A stretch of DNA of 64,000 bases, taken from NCBI RefSeq assembly GCF_902497855.1, contig NZ_CABVHU010000022.1, positions 1-64,000 of the forward strand, written 5' to 3'. Source of the stretch: Pseudomonas fluorescens (lineage in GTDB: Bacteria; Pseudomonadota; Gammaproteobacteria; Pseudomonadales; Pseudomonadaceae). Numbering within the stretch: the first letter of the stretch is position 1; each line of letters begins with the position of its first letter. The position numbers were made by a program, and so were the translations under genes. This document shows, piece by piece, positions 6,713 to 16,863 of the stretch. The notes under the pieces are model-generated. The model was not told where the DNA came from. It worked only from the letters and a program-made list of their open reading frames with translations, and did not search any database.

Positions 6713-6956
6713 ACTTGTGGGAGCGGGCTTGCCCGCGATGGCGGAGGAACAGGCGCTGGTAGTCTGTTGTCATGGTGAGTGTTTCAGGCTGGAGAGCTTT
6801 GTTGTCCGGGATGGCCTCTTCGCTGGCAAGCCAGCTCCTACAGGGGGTTGTGGCTGGACGGATGCATTATGGCGCGGCGCAGGGATTGTTGCCGGATGAA
6901 CGAATTGTGGCGTAACGCAAAACCTGTAGGAGCCGGCTTGCTGGCGAAAGCGGTGG
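6713..6956. repeat. Three REP elements, one in the right 59-bp direct repeat
   Basis: The 346-nt gap after the RES toxin holds three REPs of different subtype: GGGAGCGGGCTTGCCCGCGA (6719-6738), the right copy of the 59-bp repeat with its REP arm (6787-6845), and TAGGAGCCGGCTTGCTGGCG (6927-6946). No gene is seen in this gap. Confidence 0.8.
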
Positions 6957-6968
6957 CACAGGCACACT

Positions 6969-6993
6969 CAAAAACGGCACCTTCCGGTGCCGT
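6969..6993 (-). terminator. Intrinsic terminator of the ABC importer operon
   Basis: On the minus strand ACGGCACC and GGTGCCGT form a perfect 8-bp stem (6986-6993 with 6974-6981, 4-nt loop) followed by a T-run (complement of the A-run at 6970-6974). It lies about 25 nt after the stop of the binding-protein gene. Confidence 0.8.
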
Positions 6994-7016
6994 CCGCCTT
7001 TCACAGCACAACCAAT

Positions 7017-8759
7017 TTATTTACGCGCCGCCTCCCACGATTTCAACAGCTCGGCATAACTCACGGTTTCACCTTTAGGCTTCTCGTTCGCCAGTTTCGG
7101 CTTCGGTGCGCCTGGCTGATCGAACCAGTACTGCGCATCCCGCTCAGGATTCATTTTCGGCGCGCAGGTCGCTTGCGCCTTGGAGCGTTCCAGACGGGTC
7201 ATGATCGCGTCCTGATCCTTGGCCAGGCCATCCAGCGCCTGCTGCGGGGTTTTCTCGCCACTGGCCGCTTCGGCGATGTGGCTCCACCACAGTTGCGCCA
7301 GCCGCGGATAGTCCGGCACGTTGGTCCCGGTCGGGGTCCATTGCACGCGGGCCGGGCTGCGGTAGAACTCCACCAGGCCACCGAGTTTCGGTGCCAGGTC
7401 GGTCATGGCTTGGGAGTTGATGTCCGATTCGCGGATCGGGGTCAGGCCGACGATGGTTTTCTTCAGGGACACGGTTTTCGAGGTCACGAACTGCGCGTAC
7501 AGCCAGGCCGCCAGTCTTTGCTTCTCGGGGGTGGATTTGAGGAAGGTCCAGGAACCGGCGTCCTGATAGCCGAGTTTCATGCCCTCTTCCCAATACGGCC
7601 CCTTCGGCGAGGGCGCCATGCGCCATTTCGGTGTGCCGTCGGTGTTCATCACCGGCAGGCCCGGCTTGGTCATGTCGGCGGTAAACGCGGTGTACCAGAA
7701 GATCTGCTGGGCGATGTTGCCCTGGGAAGGTACCGGGCCCGACTCGGAGAAGGTCATGCCCGCCGCTTCCGGCGGGGCATATTTTTTCAGCCAGTCGACG
7801 TATTTGGTGGTGGCGTAGACTGCCGCCGGGCCGTTGGTGTCGCCACCGCGGGTAATGCTGGAACCGACCGGATGGCAGTCTTCGACGCGGATGCCCCACT
7901 CGTCCACCGGCAAGCCGTTGGGGATGCCCTTGTCGCCGGCGCCGGCCATGGAGAACCAGGCATCGGTGAAGCGCCAGCCCAGGGACGGGTCTTTCTTGCC
8001 GTAGTCCATGTGCCCGTAGATGCGTTTACCGTCGATTTCCTTGACGTCCTCGCTGAAAAATTTGGCGATGTCTTCATAGGCCGACCAGTTCACCGGCACA
8101 CCCAGTTCGTAGCCGTACTTTTCCTTGAACTTGGCTTTCAGGTCCGCCCGCTCGAACCAGTCGGCGCGGAACCAGTAGAGGTTGGCGAACTGTTGGTCGG
8201 GGAGCTGATAGATCTTGCCGTCCGGCGCGGTGGTGAAGGAAATGCCGATGAAGTCCTTGATGTCCAGGGTCGGCGAGGTGAAGTTCTTGCCTTCGTTGGC
8301 CATCAGGTCGGTGATCGATTCGGTCTTGCCGTAGCGAAAGTGCGTGCCGATCAGGTCCGAGTCGTTGACCCAGCCGTCATAGATGTTCTTGTCCGACTGC
8401 ATCTGGGTCTGCAGCTTTTCCACCACGTCGCCTTCCTGCAGCAGGTCGTGGGTCAGCTTGATCCCGGTGATCTCGGTGAAGGCCTTGGCCAGCACCTTGG
8501 ATTCATATTCGTGGGTGGCGATGGTTTCGGAGACGACCTTGATATTCATGCCGCGAAACGGCTCGGCGGCCTTGATGAACCACTTCAACTCCGCGAGCTG
8601 CTGCTCTGGCGTGAGGGTAGACGGTTTGAACTCGCTGCCTAGCCATTTTTTGGCGGCGTCTTCATAGGCATCGGCCCAGGCCGCAGCGCTCAAACCGCTG
8701 AGTGCCAGCATGGCTGCCAATGAAACGCTATGTCGCAGCTTATTGTTTTTGTCGAACAT
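7017..8759 (-). CDS. glpV: ABC importer periplasmic solute-binding protein (GlpV-like)
   Basis: This 580-aa extracellular solute-binding protein begins with a Sec signal peptide (LAAMLALSGLSAAAWA, cleavage around residue 30). At 580 aa it is longer than ordinary sugar-binding proteins and matches the roughly 570-aa GlpV type of the rhizobial GlpSTPQV glycerol importer. The rest of the operon fits that system in order: two ATPases, two permeases, DUF2160, binding protein. It is the last gene of the operon and is followed by the terminator at 6969-6993. Glycerol or another small polyol is the best guess for the ligand, by gene order rather than a binding-site reading. Confidence 0.75.
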   Translation of the reverse strand: MFDKNNKLRHSVSLAAMLALSGLSAAAWADAYEDAAKKWLGSEFKPSTLTPEQQLAELKWFIKAAEPFRGMNIKVVSETIATHEYESKVLAKAFTEITGIKLTHDLLQEGDVVEKLQTQMQSDKNIYDGWVNDSDLIGTHFRYGKTESITDLMANEGKNFTSPTLDIKDFIGISFTTAPDGKIYQLPDQQFANLYWFRADWFERADLKAKFKEKYGYELGVPVNWSAYEDIAKFFSEDVKEIDGKRIYGHMDYGKKDPSLGWRFTDAWFSMAGAGDKGIPNGLPVDEWGIRVEDCHPVGSSITRGGDTNGPAAVYATTKYVDWLKKYAPPEAAGMTFSESGPVPSQGNIAQQIFWYTAFTADMTKPGLPVMNTDGTPKWRMAPSPKGPYWEEGMKLGYQDAGSWTFLKSTPEKQRLAAWLYAQFVTSKTVSLKKTIVGLTPIRESDINSQAMTDLAPKLGGLVEFYRSPARVQWTPTGTNVPDYPRLAQLWWSHIAEAASGEKTPQQALDGLAKDQDAIMTRLERSKAQATCAPKMNPERDAQYWFDQPGAPKPKLANEKPKGETVSYAELLKSWEAARK

Positions 8760-8807
8760 AGAGACCTCCTGTTTAGGTTTCGGAGCAACGTTGCCGATCG
8801 ATTTCGA

Positions 8808-9080
8808 CTAGCCCCAACGCATCACAGCCAACAGCCACACCAGGGACACCGCGAACGCGACCCAGATGCTCCATTCGGTAGCGCCGATTACCAGCAGATG
8901 CAGGTAGGCGCTGCCGAGAAGACCGATAAACAACCGATCGCCACGGGTGGTGGCAATCGGCAAGAAACCTCGCCGAGGGACACTCGGCGAGCGTAATTCC
9001 CAGGTCGTCATGCCCACCAGGATCAAGGCAATGGCGCAGAAGAACGCCGCGGTGGGGACGGTCCAACTCATCCATTCCAT
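8808..9080 (-). CDS. DUF2160 small membrane protein of the importer operon
   Basis: This 90-aa protein has about three hydrophobic segments (AAFFCAIALILVG, IGLLGSAYLHLLVIGA, WVAFAVSLVWLLAVM) and belongs to the DUF2160 family that accompanies GlpSTPQV-type importers. It sits between permease and binding-protein genes. Two adjacent ATGs exist (9083 and 9080); GAGGAG stands 3 or 6 nt before them, so 9080 is preferred. Its role is unknown, and an accessory to the permease complex is plausible. Confidence 0.8.
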   Translation of the reverse strand: MEWMSWTVPTAAFFCAIALILVGMTTWELRSPSVPRRGFLPIATTRGDRLFIGLLGSAYLHLLVIGATEWSIWVAFAVSLVWLLAVMRWG

Positions 9081-9090
9081 CATCAGCTCC

Positions 9091-9891
<801 letters not shown>

Positions 9892-9899
9892 GGCAGACC

Positions 9900-10762
<863 letters not shown>

Positions 10763-10766
<4 letters not shown>

Positions 10767-11860
10767 GGCTGTGCCTCCAGCAGGTAGTCATCGGCATACA
10801 CCATCAACCATTGCGCCGGGAAGCTGATGTACGCCGTACCTTCGGGCACCGGCTTGTCTTCGGCCAGGCGCACTTTCAGCGGCGCGCCGTCGAGGTTCAG
10901 TGTCACGATCTTGTAGGTGCCCAGGTCTTCGACGTGTACGACTTGGGCCCGCAGCGCGTCATCAAAGGGTTCGTCCCACACGTGGACGAACTCCGGACGG
11001 ATACCGACCTTCAGGGTTTGCCACTCGGACTCGGCGATGCGTTGCTGTTGTGCCTCGGACAGCGGCAAGTGGGTCGAGGCGAACCCGACGCCGCCAGGTT
11101 GCGGCTGCACCTCGATCAGGTTCATGCCCGGGCTGCCGATGAAATAGCCGACAAAGGTGTGGCTTGGCCGCTCGAACAGTTCCCGTGGAGTACCGAACTG
11201 CACGATCTGCCCGCCGTACATCACCGCGATCTTGTCGGCGAAGGTCGAGGCCTCCAGCTGATCGTGGGTCACGTAGACCATGGTGATGTTGAACTGCTCG
11301 TGGATCTGCTTGAGCTTGCGCCGCAGCTTCCACTTCAGGTGCGGGTCGATCACCGTCAGCGGCTCGTCGAACAGGATCGCCGACACGTCATCACGCACCA
11401 ATCCCCGGCCCATGGAGACTTTCTGTTTTTCATCGGCGGTGAGGTTGCGCGCCTTCTTGCTCAGCAGTGTCTGGAGGTCGAGGACTTCGGCGATCTCCTG
11501 CACTTTGCTGTGGATTTTCGCCTCGGCCATGCCCTGGTTGCGCAGCGGGAAGGCCAGGTTGTCGTACACCGTCATGGTGTCGTAGACCACCGGAAACTGG
11601 AAAACCTGAGCGATATTGCGCTTCTCCGGGGTCAGCTCGTTGACCACTTTGCTGTCGAACAGCACCTGGCCCTGGGATGGGCTGAGCAACCCGGAAATGA
11701 TGTTGAGCAAAGTCGACTTGCCGCAGCCCGAAGGCCCGAGCAAGGCGTAGGCACCACCCTGCTCCCAGACATGGTCCATCTCGCGGATCGCGTAATCGTC
11801 GGGGCCGGTCGGCGTGCGGGTGTAGCTGTGGGCGAGGTTCTGCAAGCGGATTTCGGCCAT
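10763..11860 (-). CDS. glpT: ABC importer ATPase with degenerate signature motif (GlpT-like)
   Basis: This 365-aa ATPase of the MalK/UgpC type has a nucleotide-binding domain at 1-235 and a regulatory OB-fold domain after it. Walker A is canonical (LLGPSGCGKST), Walker B is ILFDEP, and the switch histidine is present (VYVTHDQLEAS). The ABC signature is not LSGGQ but NLTADEKQKVSMGRG. The partner ATPase has a canonical signature but no switch histidine, so a heterodimer would have one complete and one degenerate ATP site. The gene overlaps its upstream partner by one base and its downstream permease by 4 nt. Confidence 0.85.
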
Positions 11861-12954
11861 CAGGCAACCCTCGCGATACGGCGGCCGGGCGCCTGGACCA
11901 GCCGCCCCCGGGTATCGAACACAAACAGTTTATGGGTCGGTATGTAGATGCGAATCGGCGCGTCGACATCGTATTCATGGACCCCGGGCAGGTGCAGCAC
12001 CAGCAGGAAATGCTCGTTGCGCACGTGCAGGAAGGTTTCCGAACCGCTGATCTCCGCCACCTCGACGGTCACCGCCAGTTCCAGATCGTCATCGTTGCTG
12101 GGCACCAGCGAAATGTGGCTGGGCCGCACGCCGAAGCGGAACTCGCCCTCGCCCACCGGCCGCAGATCCACGTTCAATGGAAAGTGCACGAAATTGGCGA
12201 AACTCACCTCGTTGCCGGCGATGCGCCCAGGCATCAGGTTGATCGGCGGCTCGCTGAACAATTCAGCGGCCAGCACGGTTTGCGGCTGGTGATACACCGA
12301 AGAGGACTTGCCGCTCTGGATCACCCGGCCTTCATGCAGAATGGTCGTGGTGCCGCCCAGGGCCAGGGCTTCGTTGGGTTCGGTGGTGGCGTAGATGGCG
12401 ATGGTGTGATGCGCCTTGAACAGCTCGCGCATCTCCTGACGCAGTTCTTCGCGCAGTTTGTAGTCGAGGTTGACCAGAGGCTCGTCGAACAGGATCAGCT
12501 CGGCGTCCTTGACCAGCGCCCTGGCCATGGCCGTGCGCTGTTGCTGGCCACCGGAGAGTTCCAGCGGATAACGCTGCAGGAATTTTTCGATGCGCAGCAT
12601 CTTTGCGGTTTCCAGCACCTTGCTCTGGATCAGTTCGTTGGAAACGCCGCCCTGGCGCAACGGCGAAGCAATGTTCTCGAACACCGTCATGGTCGGGTAG
12701 TTGATGAACTGCTGATAGACCATCGACACATTGCGCAGCCGCACCGGGCGCTGGGTGACGTCGACGCCATTCATCAGGATGCGGCCGCTGTCGGGCTTGT
12801 CCAGGCCGGCCATCAGGCGCATGAGGCTGGTTTTGCCGGACAGGGTGCGGCCGAGCAACACGTTGAAGGATCCGGGTTCGAAATCAAGGCACGCATCGTC
12901 GATCCAGGTCTGGCCCTCGACGGTGCGGCTGACGTGCTCCAGGGTTAATGACAT
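11860..12954 (-). CDS. glpS: ABC importer ATPase lacking the switch histidine (GlpS-like)
   Basis: This 364-aa ATPase is the first gene of the operon. Walker A is slightly unusual (LLGRTLSGKTS). The signature LELSGGQQQRTAMARAL and Walker B ILFDEPLVNLD are canonical. The H-loop reads IAIYATTEPNEAL where a functional site has VTHDQ.EA, so the catalytic switch histidine is replaced by Thr. The C-terminal domain is of the MalK regulatory type. ATG 12954 follows AAAGG at about 7 nt. A sigma-54 type promoter lies about 50 nt upstream. It complements the partner ATPase, whose signature is degenerate. Confidence 0.85.
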   Translation of the reverse strand: MSLTLEHVSRTVEGQTWIDDACLDFEPGSFNVLLGRTLSGKTSLMRLMAGLDKPDSGRILMNGVDVTQRPVRLRNVSMVYQQFINYPTMTVFENIASPLRQGGVSNELIQSKVLETAKMLRIEKFLQRYPLELSGGQQQRTAMARALVKDAELILFDEPLVNLDYKLREELRQEMRELFKAHHTIAIYATTEPNEALALGGTTTILHEGRVIQSGKSSSVYHQPQTVLAAELFSEPPINLMPGRIAGNEVSFANFVHFPLNVDLRPVGEGEFRFGVRPSHISLVPSNDDDLELAVTVEVAEISGSETFLHVRNEHFLLVLHLPGVHEYDVDAPIRIYIPTHKLFVFDTRGRLVQAPGRRIARVA

Positions 12955-12998
12955 GGCTCGGCCTTTTTTATTATTGGAGTCAAGCGACCTGAGCGATA

Positions 12999-13016
12999 GA
13001 GCGAGTTTTGTGCCAG
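12999..13016 (-). promoter_or_regulatory. Sigma-54 (-24/-12) promoter of the importer operon
   Basis: Read on the minus strand from 13015, TGGCACAAAACTCGCT has GG (13014-13013) and GC (13002-13001) separated by exactly 10 nt. The -24 element TGGCAC is perfect and the -12 element is TCGC instead of TTGC. Transcription would start near 12990. The adjacent gene encodes a sigma-54 activator, which supports the call. Confidence 0.7.
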
Positions 13017-13069
13017 AAAATATAAGCCTTTGATCCGGTTTGAAAATTCCTCACAGGACGGCAGAACCG

Positions 13070-13149
13070 TGTTCATTGCTGAACAGAAATGAACAGCCTT
13101 CACTGAACATTTGAACAACCCGTCGATTGACAATGAACAATAGTGAACA
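13070..13149. promoter_or_regulatory. Enhancer array of TGAACA half-sites
   Basis: TGTTCA-N4-TGAACA forms a perfect palindrome at 13070-13085, followed by direct TGAACA copies at 13090, 13104, 13112, 13134 and 13144. The array lies about 80-160 nt upstream of the predicted sigma-54 start and between the operon and its divergent activator, where activator-binding sites are expected. Binding by that activator is inference. Confidence 0.6.
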
Positions 13150-13173
13150 ACACTCTATGGACCGTTTCGCGCT

Positions 13174-13370
13174 CCCTGTAAGAGCCCGGCCTGGGCGAAG
13201 GCGTCATCGAAATCGCCTTCGCCGGCAAGCCGGGCTCCTACAGGGAACTACGGGCACAGGACAGAATTGCAAAACCTGTGGGAGCGAGCCTGCTCGCGAA
13301 AGCAGTTGGTCAGCCAACATTAATGTCGACTGACACTCCCTCTTCGCGAGCAGGCTCGCTCCCACAGGGG
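13174..13370. repeat. Two inverted REP pairs (REPINs)
   Basis: Pair one runs from CCCTGTAAGAGCCCGGCC to the inverted arm ending CTCCTACAGGG (13174-13245). Pair two runs from ACCTGTGGGAGCGAGCCTGC to the inverted arm ending GCTCCCACAGGGG (13274-13370). Both lie between the enhancer array and the activator gene. Confidence 0.85.
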
Positions 13371-13416
13371 AGTACCTATAACAACAAAAAATTTTGTTAT
13401 TCAGAGATCGACTGCC

Positions 13417-15249
13417 ATGGCCGCTCCCGCCCTGCCGCTCTCCCATGACGCCATCATCCAGGACTCCTGGTCCCGTTGCCGCGCGTTCGGTCTCGATCAT
13501 CAGAGCGCCCCTGCGTTCGACCAGTTGTCGGCCGAGGGCGTCGCCCGGTTGCTGGAGAGCCAGCACTCACTGGTGCAGACCACCCACCAGGAAGTCCTGC
13601 CCTATTACGAAAACATCCTGAGCAATTCCAATTGCCTGATCATGCTCGCCGACAATCAGGGCCAGGTGCTGACATCCTGGGGTATCCAGCGTTTTATCGA
13701 GCCCAGACTGACCCGCGGCTTCAGCGCCGGCGCCAGCTGGATGGAACGCTGCAGCGGCACCAATGCGATCGGCACCGCGCTGGCCTGCGAGCAGGCGGTG
13801 CATATCGAGCACGATGAACACTTCCTGAAGGCCAACCGCTTCATGACCGGTTCCGCCGCGCCGATTTTCGATGCCGAACGCCAGGTGATCGCGGTACTCG
13901 ATGTCTCCAGCGACAGTTACCTGCCGCCGTCCCACACCCTCGGCATGGTCAAGATGATGAGCCAGACCGTGGAGAACCGGCTGATCCTCAACCTGTTCCA
14001 TGGCCAGCACTTTCAACTGACCTTCAACACCGGGCTGAACAACCTCGACAGCCAATGGGCCGGGCTGTTGATTTTCGATGAGAGCGGCCAGGTGCTGTCC
14101 GCCAATCGCCGGGCCGACAACCTGCTGGGCATCAGCCTGTCGCGGGTCCGTGTCGAAAGCCTGTTCAAGGTGTCGCTATCGGAGCTGTTGAACCAGCCCG
14201 AAGGGTTACCCTTTGCGCTGCAAGCCTCCGGACGCAACCGCTTTCAGTGCCTGTTGAAACGGCCGAAGCAAGCACCTGTCCAGGCGCCGCTGGTTGTTGA
14301 ACCGGCGGTGACCGCGCCTGCCGCCATCAGCCTGAGCACCCTGCATTTTGGCGACAGCCGCGTGGAAAAAGCCGTGCGCCAGGCCGAGCGCTTGTTGGAA
14401 AAGGACATACCCCTGTTGATCCATGGGGAAACCGGGGTCGGCAAGGAAGTCTTCGTCAAAGCCCTGCATCAGGCCAGCTCCCGTAGCAAACAATCGTTCA
14501 TCGCCGTCAACTGTGCGGCGATCCCCGCCGAACTGGTGGAGTCCGAGCTGTTCGGCTATGAGAAAGGCGCGTTCACCGGGGCCAATCAGAAAGGCAGCAT
14601 CGGGCTGATCCGCAAGGCGGATAAAGGCACGCTGTTTCTCGATGAAATCGGCGACATGCCGTTGCCGACCCAGGCCAGGTTATTGAGGGTGTTGCAGGAG
14701 CGTTGCGTGCAACCGGTGGGCAGCAGCGAGCTGTTCCCGGTGGACATTCGCATTATCTCGGCGACCAACCGGTCGCTGCGCGAGCAGGTTCAGTTGGGGC
14801 GGTTTCGTGAAGACCTTTATTACCGGATAGGCGGCTTGACCCTGGAACTGCCTCCCCTGCGCGAACGCAGTGACAAGCAGGCACTGTTCAAGCGCCTGTG
14901 GGAGCAGCATCGTGAGCCGTCGCAGTGGGCCGGATTGAGTCGTGAAGTGCTGGAATTGTTCAGCCGCCATCCGTGGCCGGGGAATTTAAGGCAGGTCAGC
15001 AGTGTGATTCAGGTGGCGCTGGCCATGGCCGAGGAACAGCCGGTGCGTCTGGAGCATTTGCCGGATGATTTTTTTGTGGATCTGGAGATGGAGCCGGTCG
15101 AGGTGGAGGAACCCTTGGCGTTGGATTTGAATGATGTGGAGGAATTGAATCGGCAGTTGCAGGCGGTGGGGGGGAATATCTCGCACTTGGCGCGGCGCCT
15201 TGGGGTTAGCCGGAATACCCTCTACAAGCGATTGCGCCAGACTGAATGA
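13417..15249 (+). CDS. Sigma-54-dependent activator, AcoR/DhaR-like (GAF-AAA+-Fis)
   Basis: The protein has 610 aa. A GAF-type sensor domain spans about residues 60-205 (ERCSGTNAIGTALACEQAVH is typical of the AcoR group) and a short PAS-like segment follows at about 205-270. The AAA+ domain, about 305-530, carries Walker A GETGVGKE and the sigma-54 contact loop GAFTGA near residue 383. The C-terminal Fis-type HTH reads NISHLARRLGVSRNTLYKRL. It is divergent from the importer operon, which has a -24/-12 promoter and an array of TGAACA sites, so it very probably activates that operon. Related proteins sense acetoin, glycerol or alcohols; the effector here is unknown. Confidence 0.88.
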   Translation: MAAPALPLSHDAIIQDSWSRCRAFGLDHQSAPAFDQLSAEGVARLLESQHSLVQTTHQEVLPYYENILSNSNCLIMLADNQGQVLTSWGIQRFIEPRLTRGFSAGASWMERCSGTNAIGTALACEQAVHIEHDEHFLKANRFMTGSAAPIFDAERQVIAVLDVSSDSYLPPSHTLGMVKMMSQTVENRLILNLFHGQHFQLTFNTGLNNLDSQWAGLLIFDESGQVLSANRRADNLLGISLSRVRVESLFKVSLSELLNQPEGLPFALQASGRNRFQCLLKRPKQAPVQAPLVVEPAVTAPAAISLSTLHFGDSRVEKAVRQAERLLEKDIPLLIHGETGVGKEVFVKALHQASSRSKQSFIAVNCAAIPAELVESELFGYEKGAFTGANQKGSIGLIRKADKGTLFLDEIGDMPLPTQARLLRVLQERCVQPVGSSELFPVDIRIISATNRSLREQVQLGRFREDLYYRIGGLTLELPPLRERSDKQALFKRLWEQHREPSQWAGLSREVLELFSRHPWPGNLRQVSSVIQVALAMAEEQPVRLEHLPDDFFVDLEMEPVEVEEPLALDLNDVEELNRQLQAVGGNISHLARRLGVSRNTLYKRLRQTE

Positions 15250-15283
15250 CAAGAGAACTGCAGATGCGGTGTTCGGCTTTAGA

Positions 15284-15376
15284 CCTTCGCTGGCAAGCCA
15301 GCTCCTACAAGGTCGCGTCGATTGCTAACATTGCGAACGACGCAATCCCTGTAGGAGCTGGCTTGCCAGCGAAGGC
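15284..15376. repeat. Inverted REP pair (REPIN)
   Basis: The left arm CCTTCGCTGGCAAGCCAGCT begins at 15284, and the inverted arm TAGGAGCTGGCTTGCCAGCG ends near 15372. The pair sits between convergent genes (activator and cysS). Confidence 0.85.
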
Positions 15377-15419
15377 GTCAGCATTGTCGATACAGCATTC
15401 GCTGCCATACCCAAAAACA

Positions 15420-15445
15420 AAAACCCGCACAAGGCGGGTTTTGTT
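15420..15445. terminator. Bidirectional intrinsic terminator (cysS and the activator gene)
   Basis: AAACCCGC (15421-15428) pairs with GCGGGTTT (15434-15441). A-rich sequence on the left and TTGTTTTG on the right provide U-tracts for both directions. It lies between the two convergent genes. Confidence 0.8.
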
Positions 15446-15463
15446 TTGTAGCAAACACAGCAA

Positions 15464-16846
15464 TCAGTCAGCCAGACGCCAGGTCGTCCCGCCCTTCCCG
15501 TCTTCCAGCACCACGCCCATGGCGGTCAGCTGGTCGCGGATTCGGTCGGATTCGGCCCAGTCTTTACCAGCACGAGCTGCCAGACGCGCAGCAATCAGCG
15601 CATCGACCTCAGCCGCATCGACCCGCCCTTCGGCACCGGCCTGCAGGAAGTCGTCGGCTTCAAGCTGCAACACACCCAGCACGCTGGCCAGTTCTTTCAA
15701 ACGGGCAGCCAGGCCGGCGGCGGCGTTCAAATCGCTCTCGCGCAGGCGGTTGATCTCGCGCACCATCTCGAACAGCACCGCGCAGGCTTCCGGTGTGCCA
15801 AAGTCGTCGTTCATCACCTGGGTAAAGCGCTCGACGAACGCTTCGCCACCGGCCGGCGCCACGTTCGGCAGGCCTTTCAACGCGTGGTAGAAACGCTCGA
15901 GGGCGCCCTTGGCGTCCTTGAGGTTGTCTTCCGAGTAGTTGATCGCGCTGCGGTAGTGGCTCGATACCAGCAGGTAACGCACGACTTCCGGGTGGTACTT
16001 GTCGAGCACGTCGCGGATGGTGAAGAAGTTGTTCAAGGACTTGGACATCTTCTCGCCATTGATGCGAATCATGCCGCAATGCATCCACGCGTTGGCGTAG
16101 GTCTTGCCAGTAGCCGCTTCGCTCTGGGCGATTTCGTTTTCGTGGTGCGGGAACTCGAGGTCGCTGCCGCCGCCATGAATGTCGAAGGTCTCGCCCAGGC
16201 AGCAGGTCGACATCACCGAGCACTCAATGTGCCAGCCCGGACGACCGTCGCCCCACGGCGATGGCCAGCTCGGTTCGCCTGGCTTGGCGCCTTTCCACAG
16301 CACGAAGTCCAACGGGTCCTGCTTGGATTCGTCGACTTCGATCCGCGCGCCGATGCGCAGGTCTTCGATTTTCTTGCGCGACAGCTTGCCGTAGCCCATG
16401 AACTTGGCGACGCGGTAGTACACGTCGCCATTGCCCGGGGCGTAGGCATAGCCCTTGTCGATCAGGGTCTGGATCATCGCGTGCATGCCGGGGATATGCC
16501 CGGTGGCGCGCGGCTCCATGTCCGGTTTCTGGATGTTCAGGCGCGCTTCGTCTTCGTGCATCGCCGCGATCATGCGCTCGGTCAGCGCTTCGAACGACTC
16601 GCCGTTTTCACGGGCGCGATTGATGATCTTGTCGTCGATGTCGGTGATGTTGCGCACGTAGGTCAGGTCGAAACCGCTGAAGCGCAGCCAGCGCGTCACC
16701 AGATCGAAGGCGACCATGCTGCGGCCGTGGCCCAGGTGGCAGTAGTCGTACACGGTCATCCCGCAGACGTACATGCGCACCTTGTTGCCATCCAGGGGTT
16801 TGAAGACTTCTTTGCTCTTGGTGAGCGTGTTGTAGATCGAAAGCAC
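15464..16846 (-). CDS. cysS: Cysteinyl-tRNA synthetase
   Basis: This 460-aa class I aminoacyl-tRNA synthetase charges tRNA-Cys in the cytosol. The zinc-site Cys is in RMYVCGMTVYD, the HIGH-type motif is HLGHGRS, further zinc ligands are in HIECSVM and the GGGSDLEFPHHENE segment, and the KMSKS loop is GEKMSKSLNN. I chose GTG 16846 (AAGGA upstream), which gives the usual 460-residue length. An in-frame extension to 16876 would overlap glnS. It lies 17 nt after glnS and is probably co-transcribed with it. Confidence 0.95.
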   Translation of the reverse strand: MLSIYNTLTKSKEVFKPLDGNKVRMYVCGMTVYDYCHLGHGRSMVAFDLVTRWLRFSGFDLTYVRNITDIDDKIINRARENGESFEALTERMIAAMHEDEARLNIQKPDMEPRATGHIPGMHAMIQTLIDKGYAYAPGNGDVYYRVAKFMGYGKLSRKKIEDLRIGARIEVDESKQDPLDFVLWKGAKPGEPSWPSPWGDGRPGWHIECSVMSTCCLGETFDIHGGGSDLEFPHHENEIAQSEAATGKTYANAWMHCGMIRINGEKMSKSLNNFFTIRDVLDKYHPEVVRYLLVSSHYRSAINYSEDNLKDAKGALERFYHALKGLPNVAPAGGEAFVERFTQVMNDDFGTPEACAVLFEMVREINRLRESDLNAAAGLAARLKELASVLGVLQLEADDFLQAGAEGRVDAAEVDALIAARLAARAGKDWAESDRIRDQLTAMGVVLEDGKGGTTWRLAD

Positions 16847-16863
16847 TTTAGAGGTTCCTTGAA

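Noticed and set aside
6987..8642. 551-codon open frame on the plus strand over the binding-protein gene
   Set aside because: It is antisense to a clear ABC binding protein; high GC keeps the opposite frame open. The same holds for long frames opposite tamB (25827-28529), the TonB receptor (36041-38614), both importer ATPases (10811-11947, 11932-12948), glnS (17029-18639), emrA (21890-23338) and the antiporter (46639-47970).
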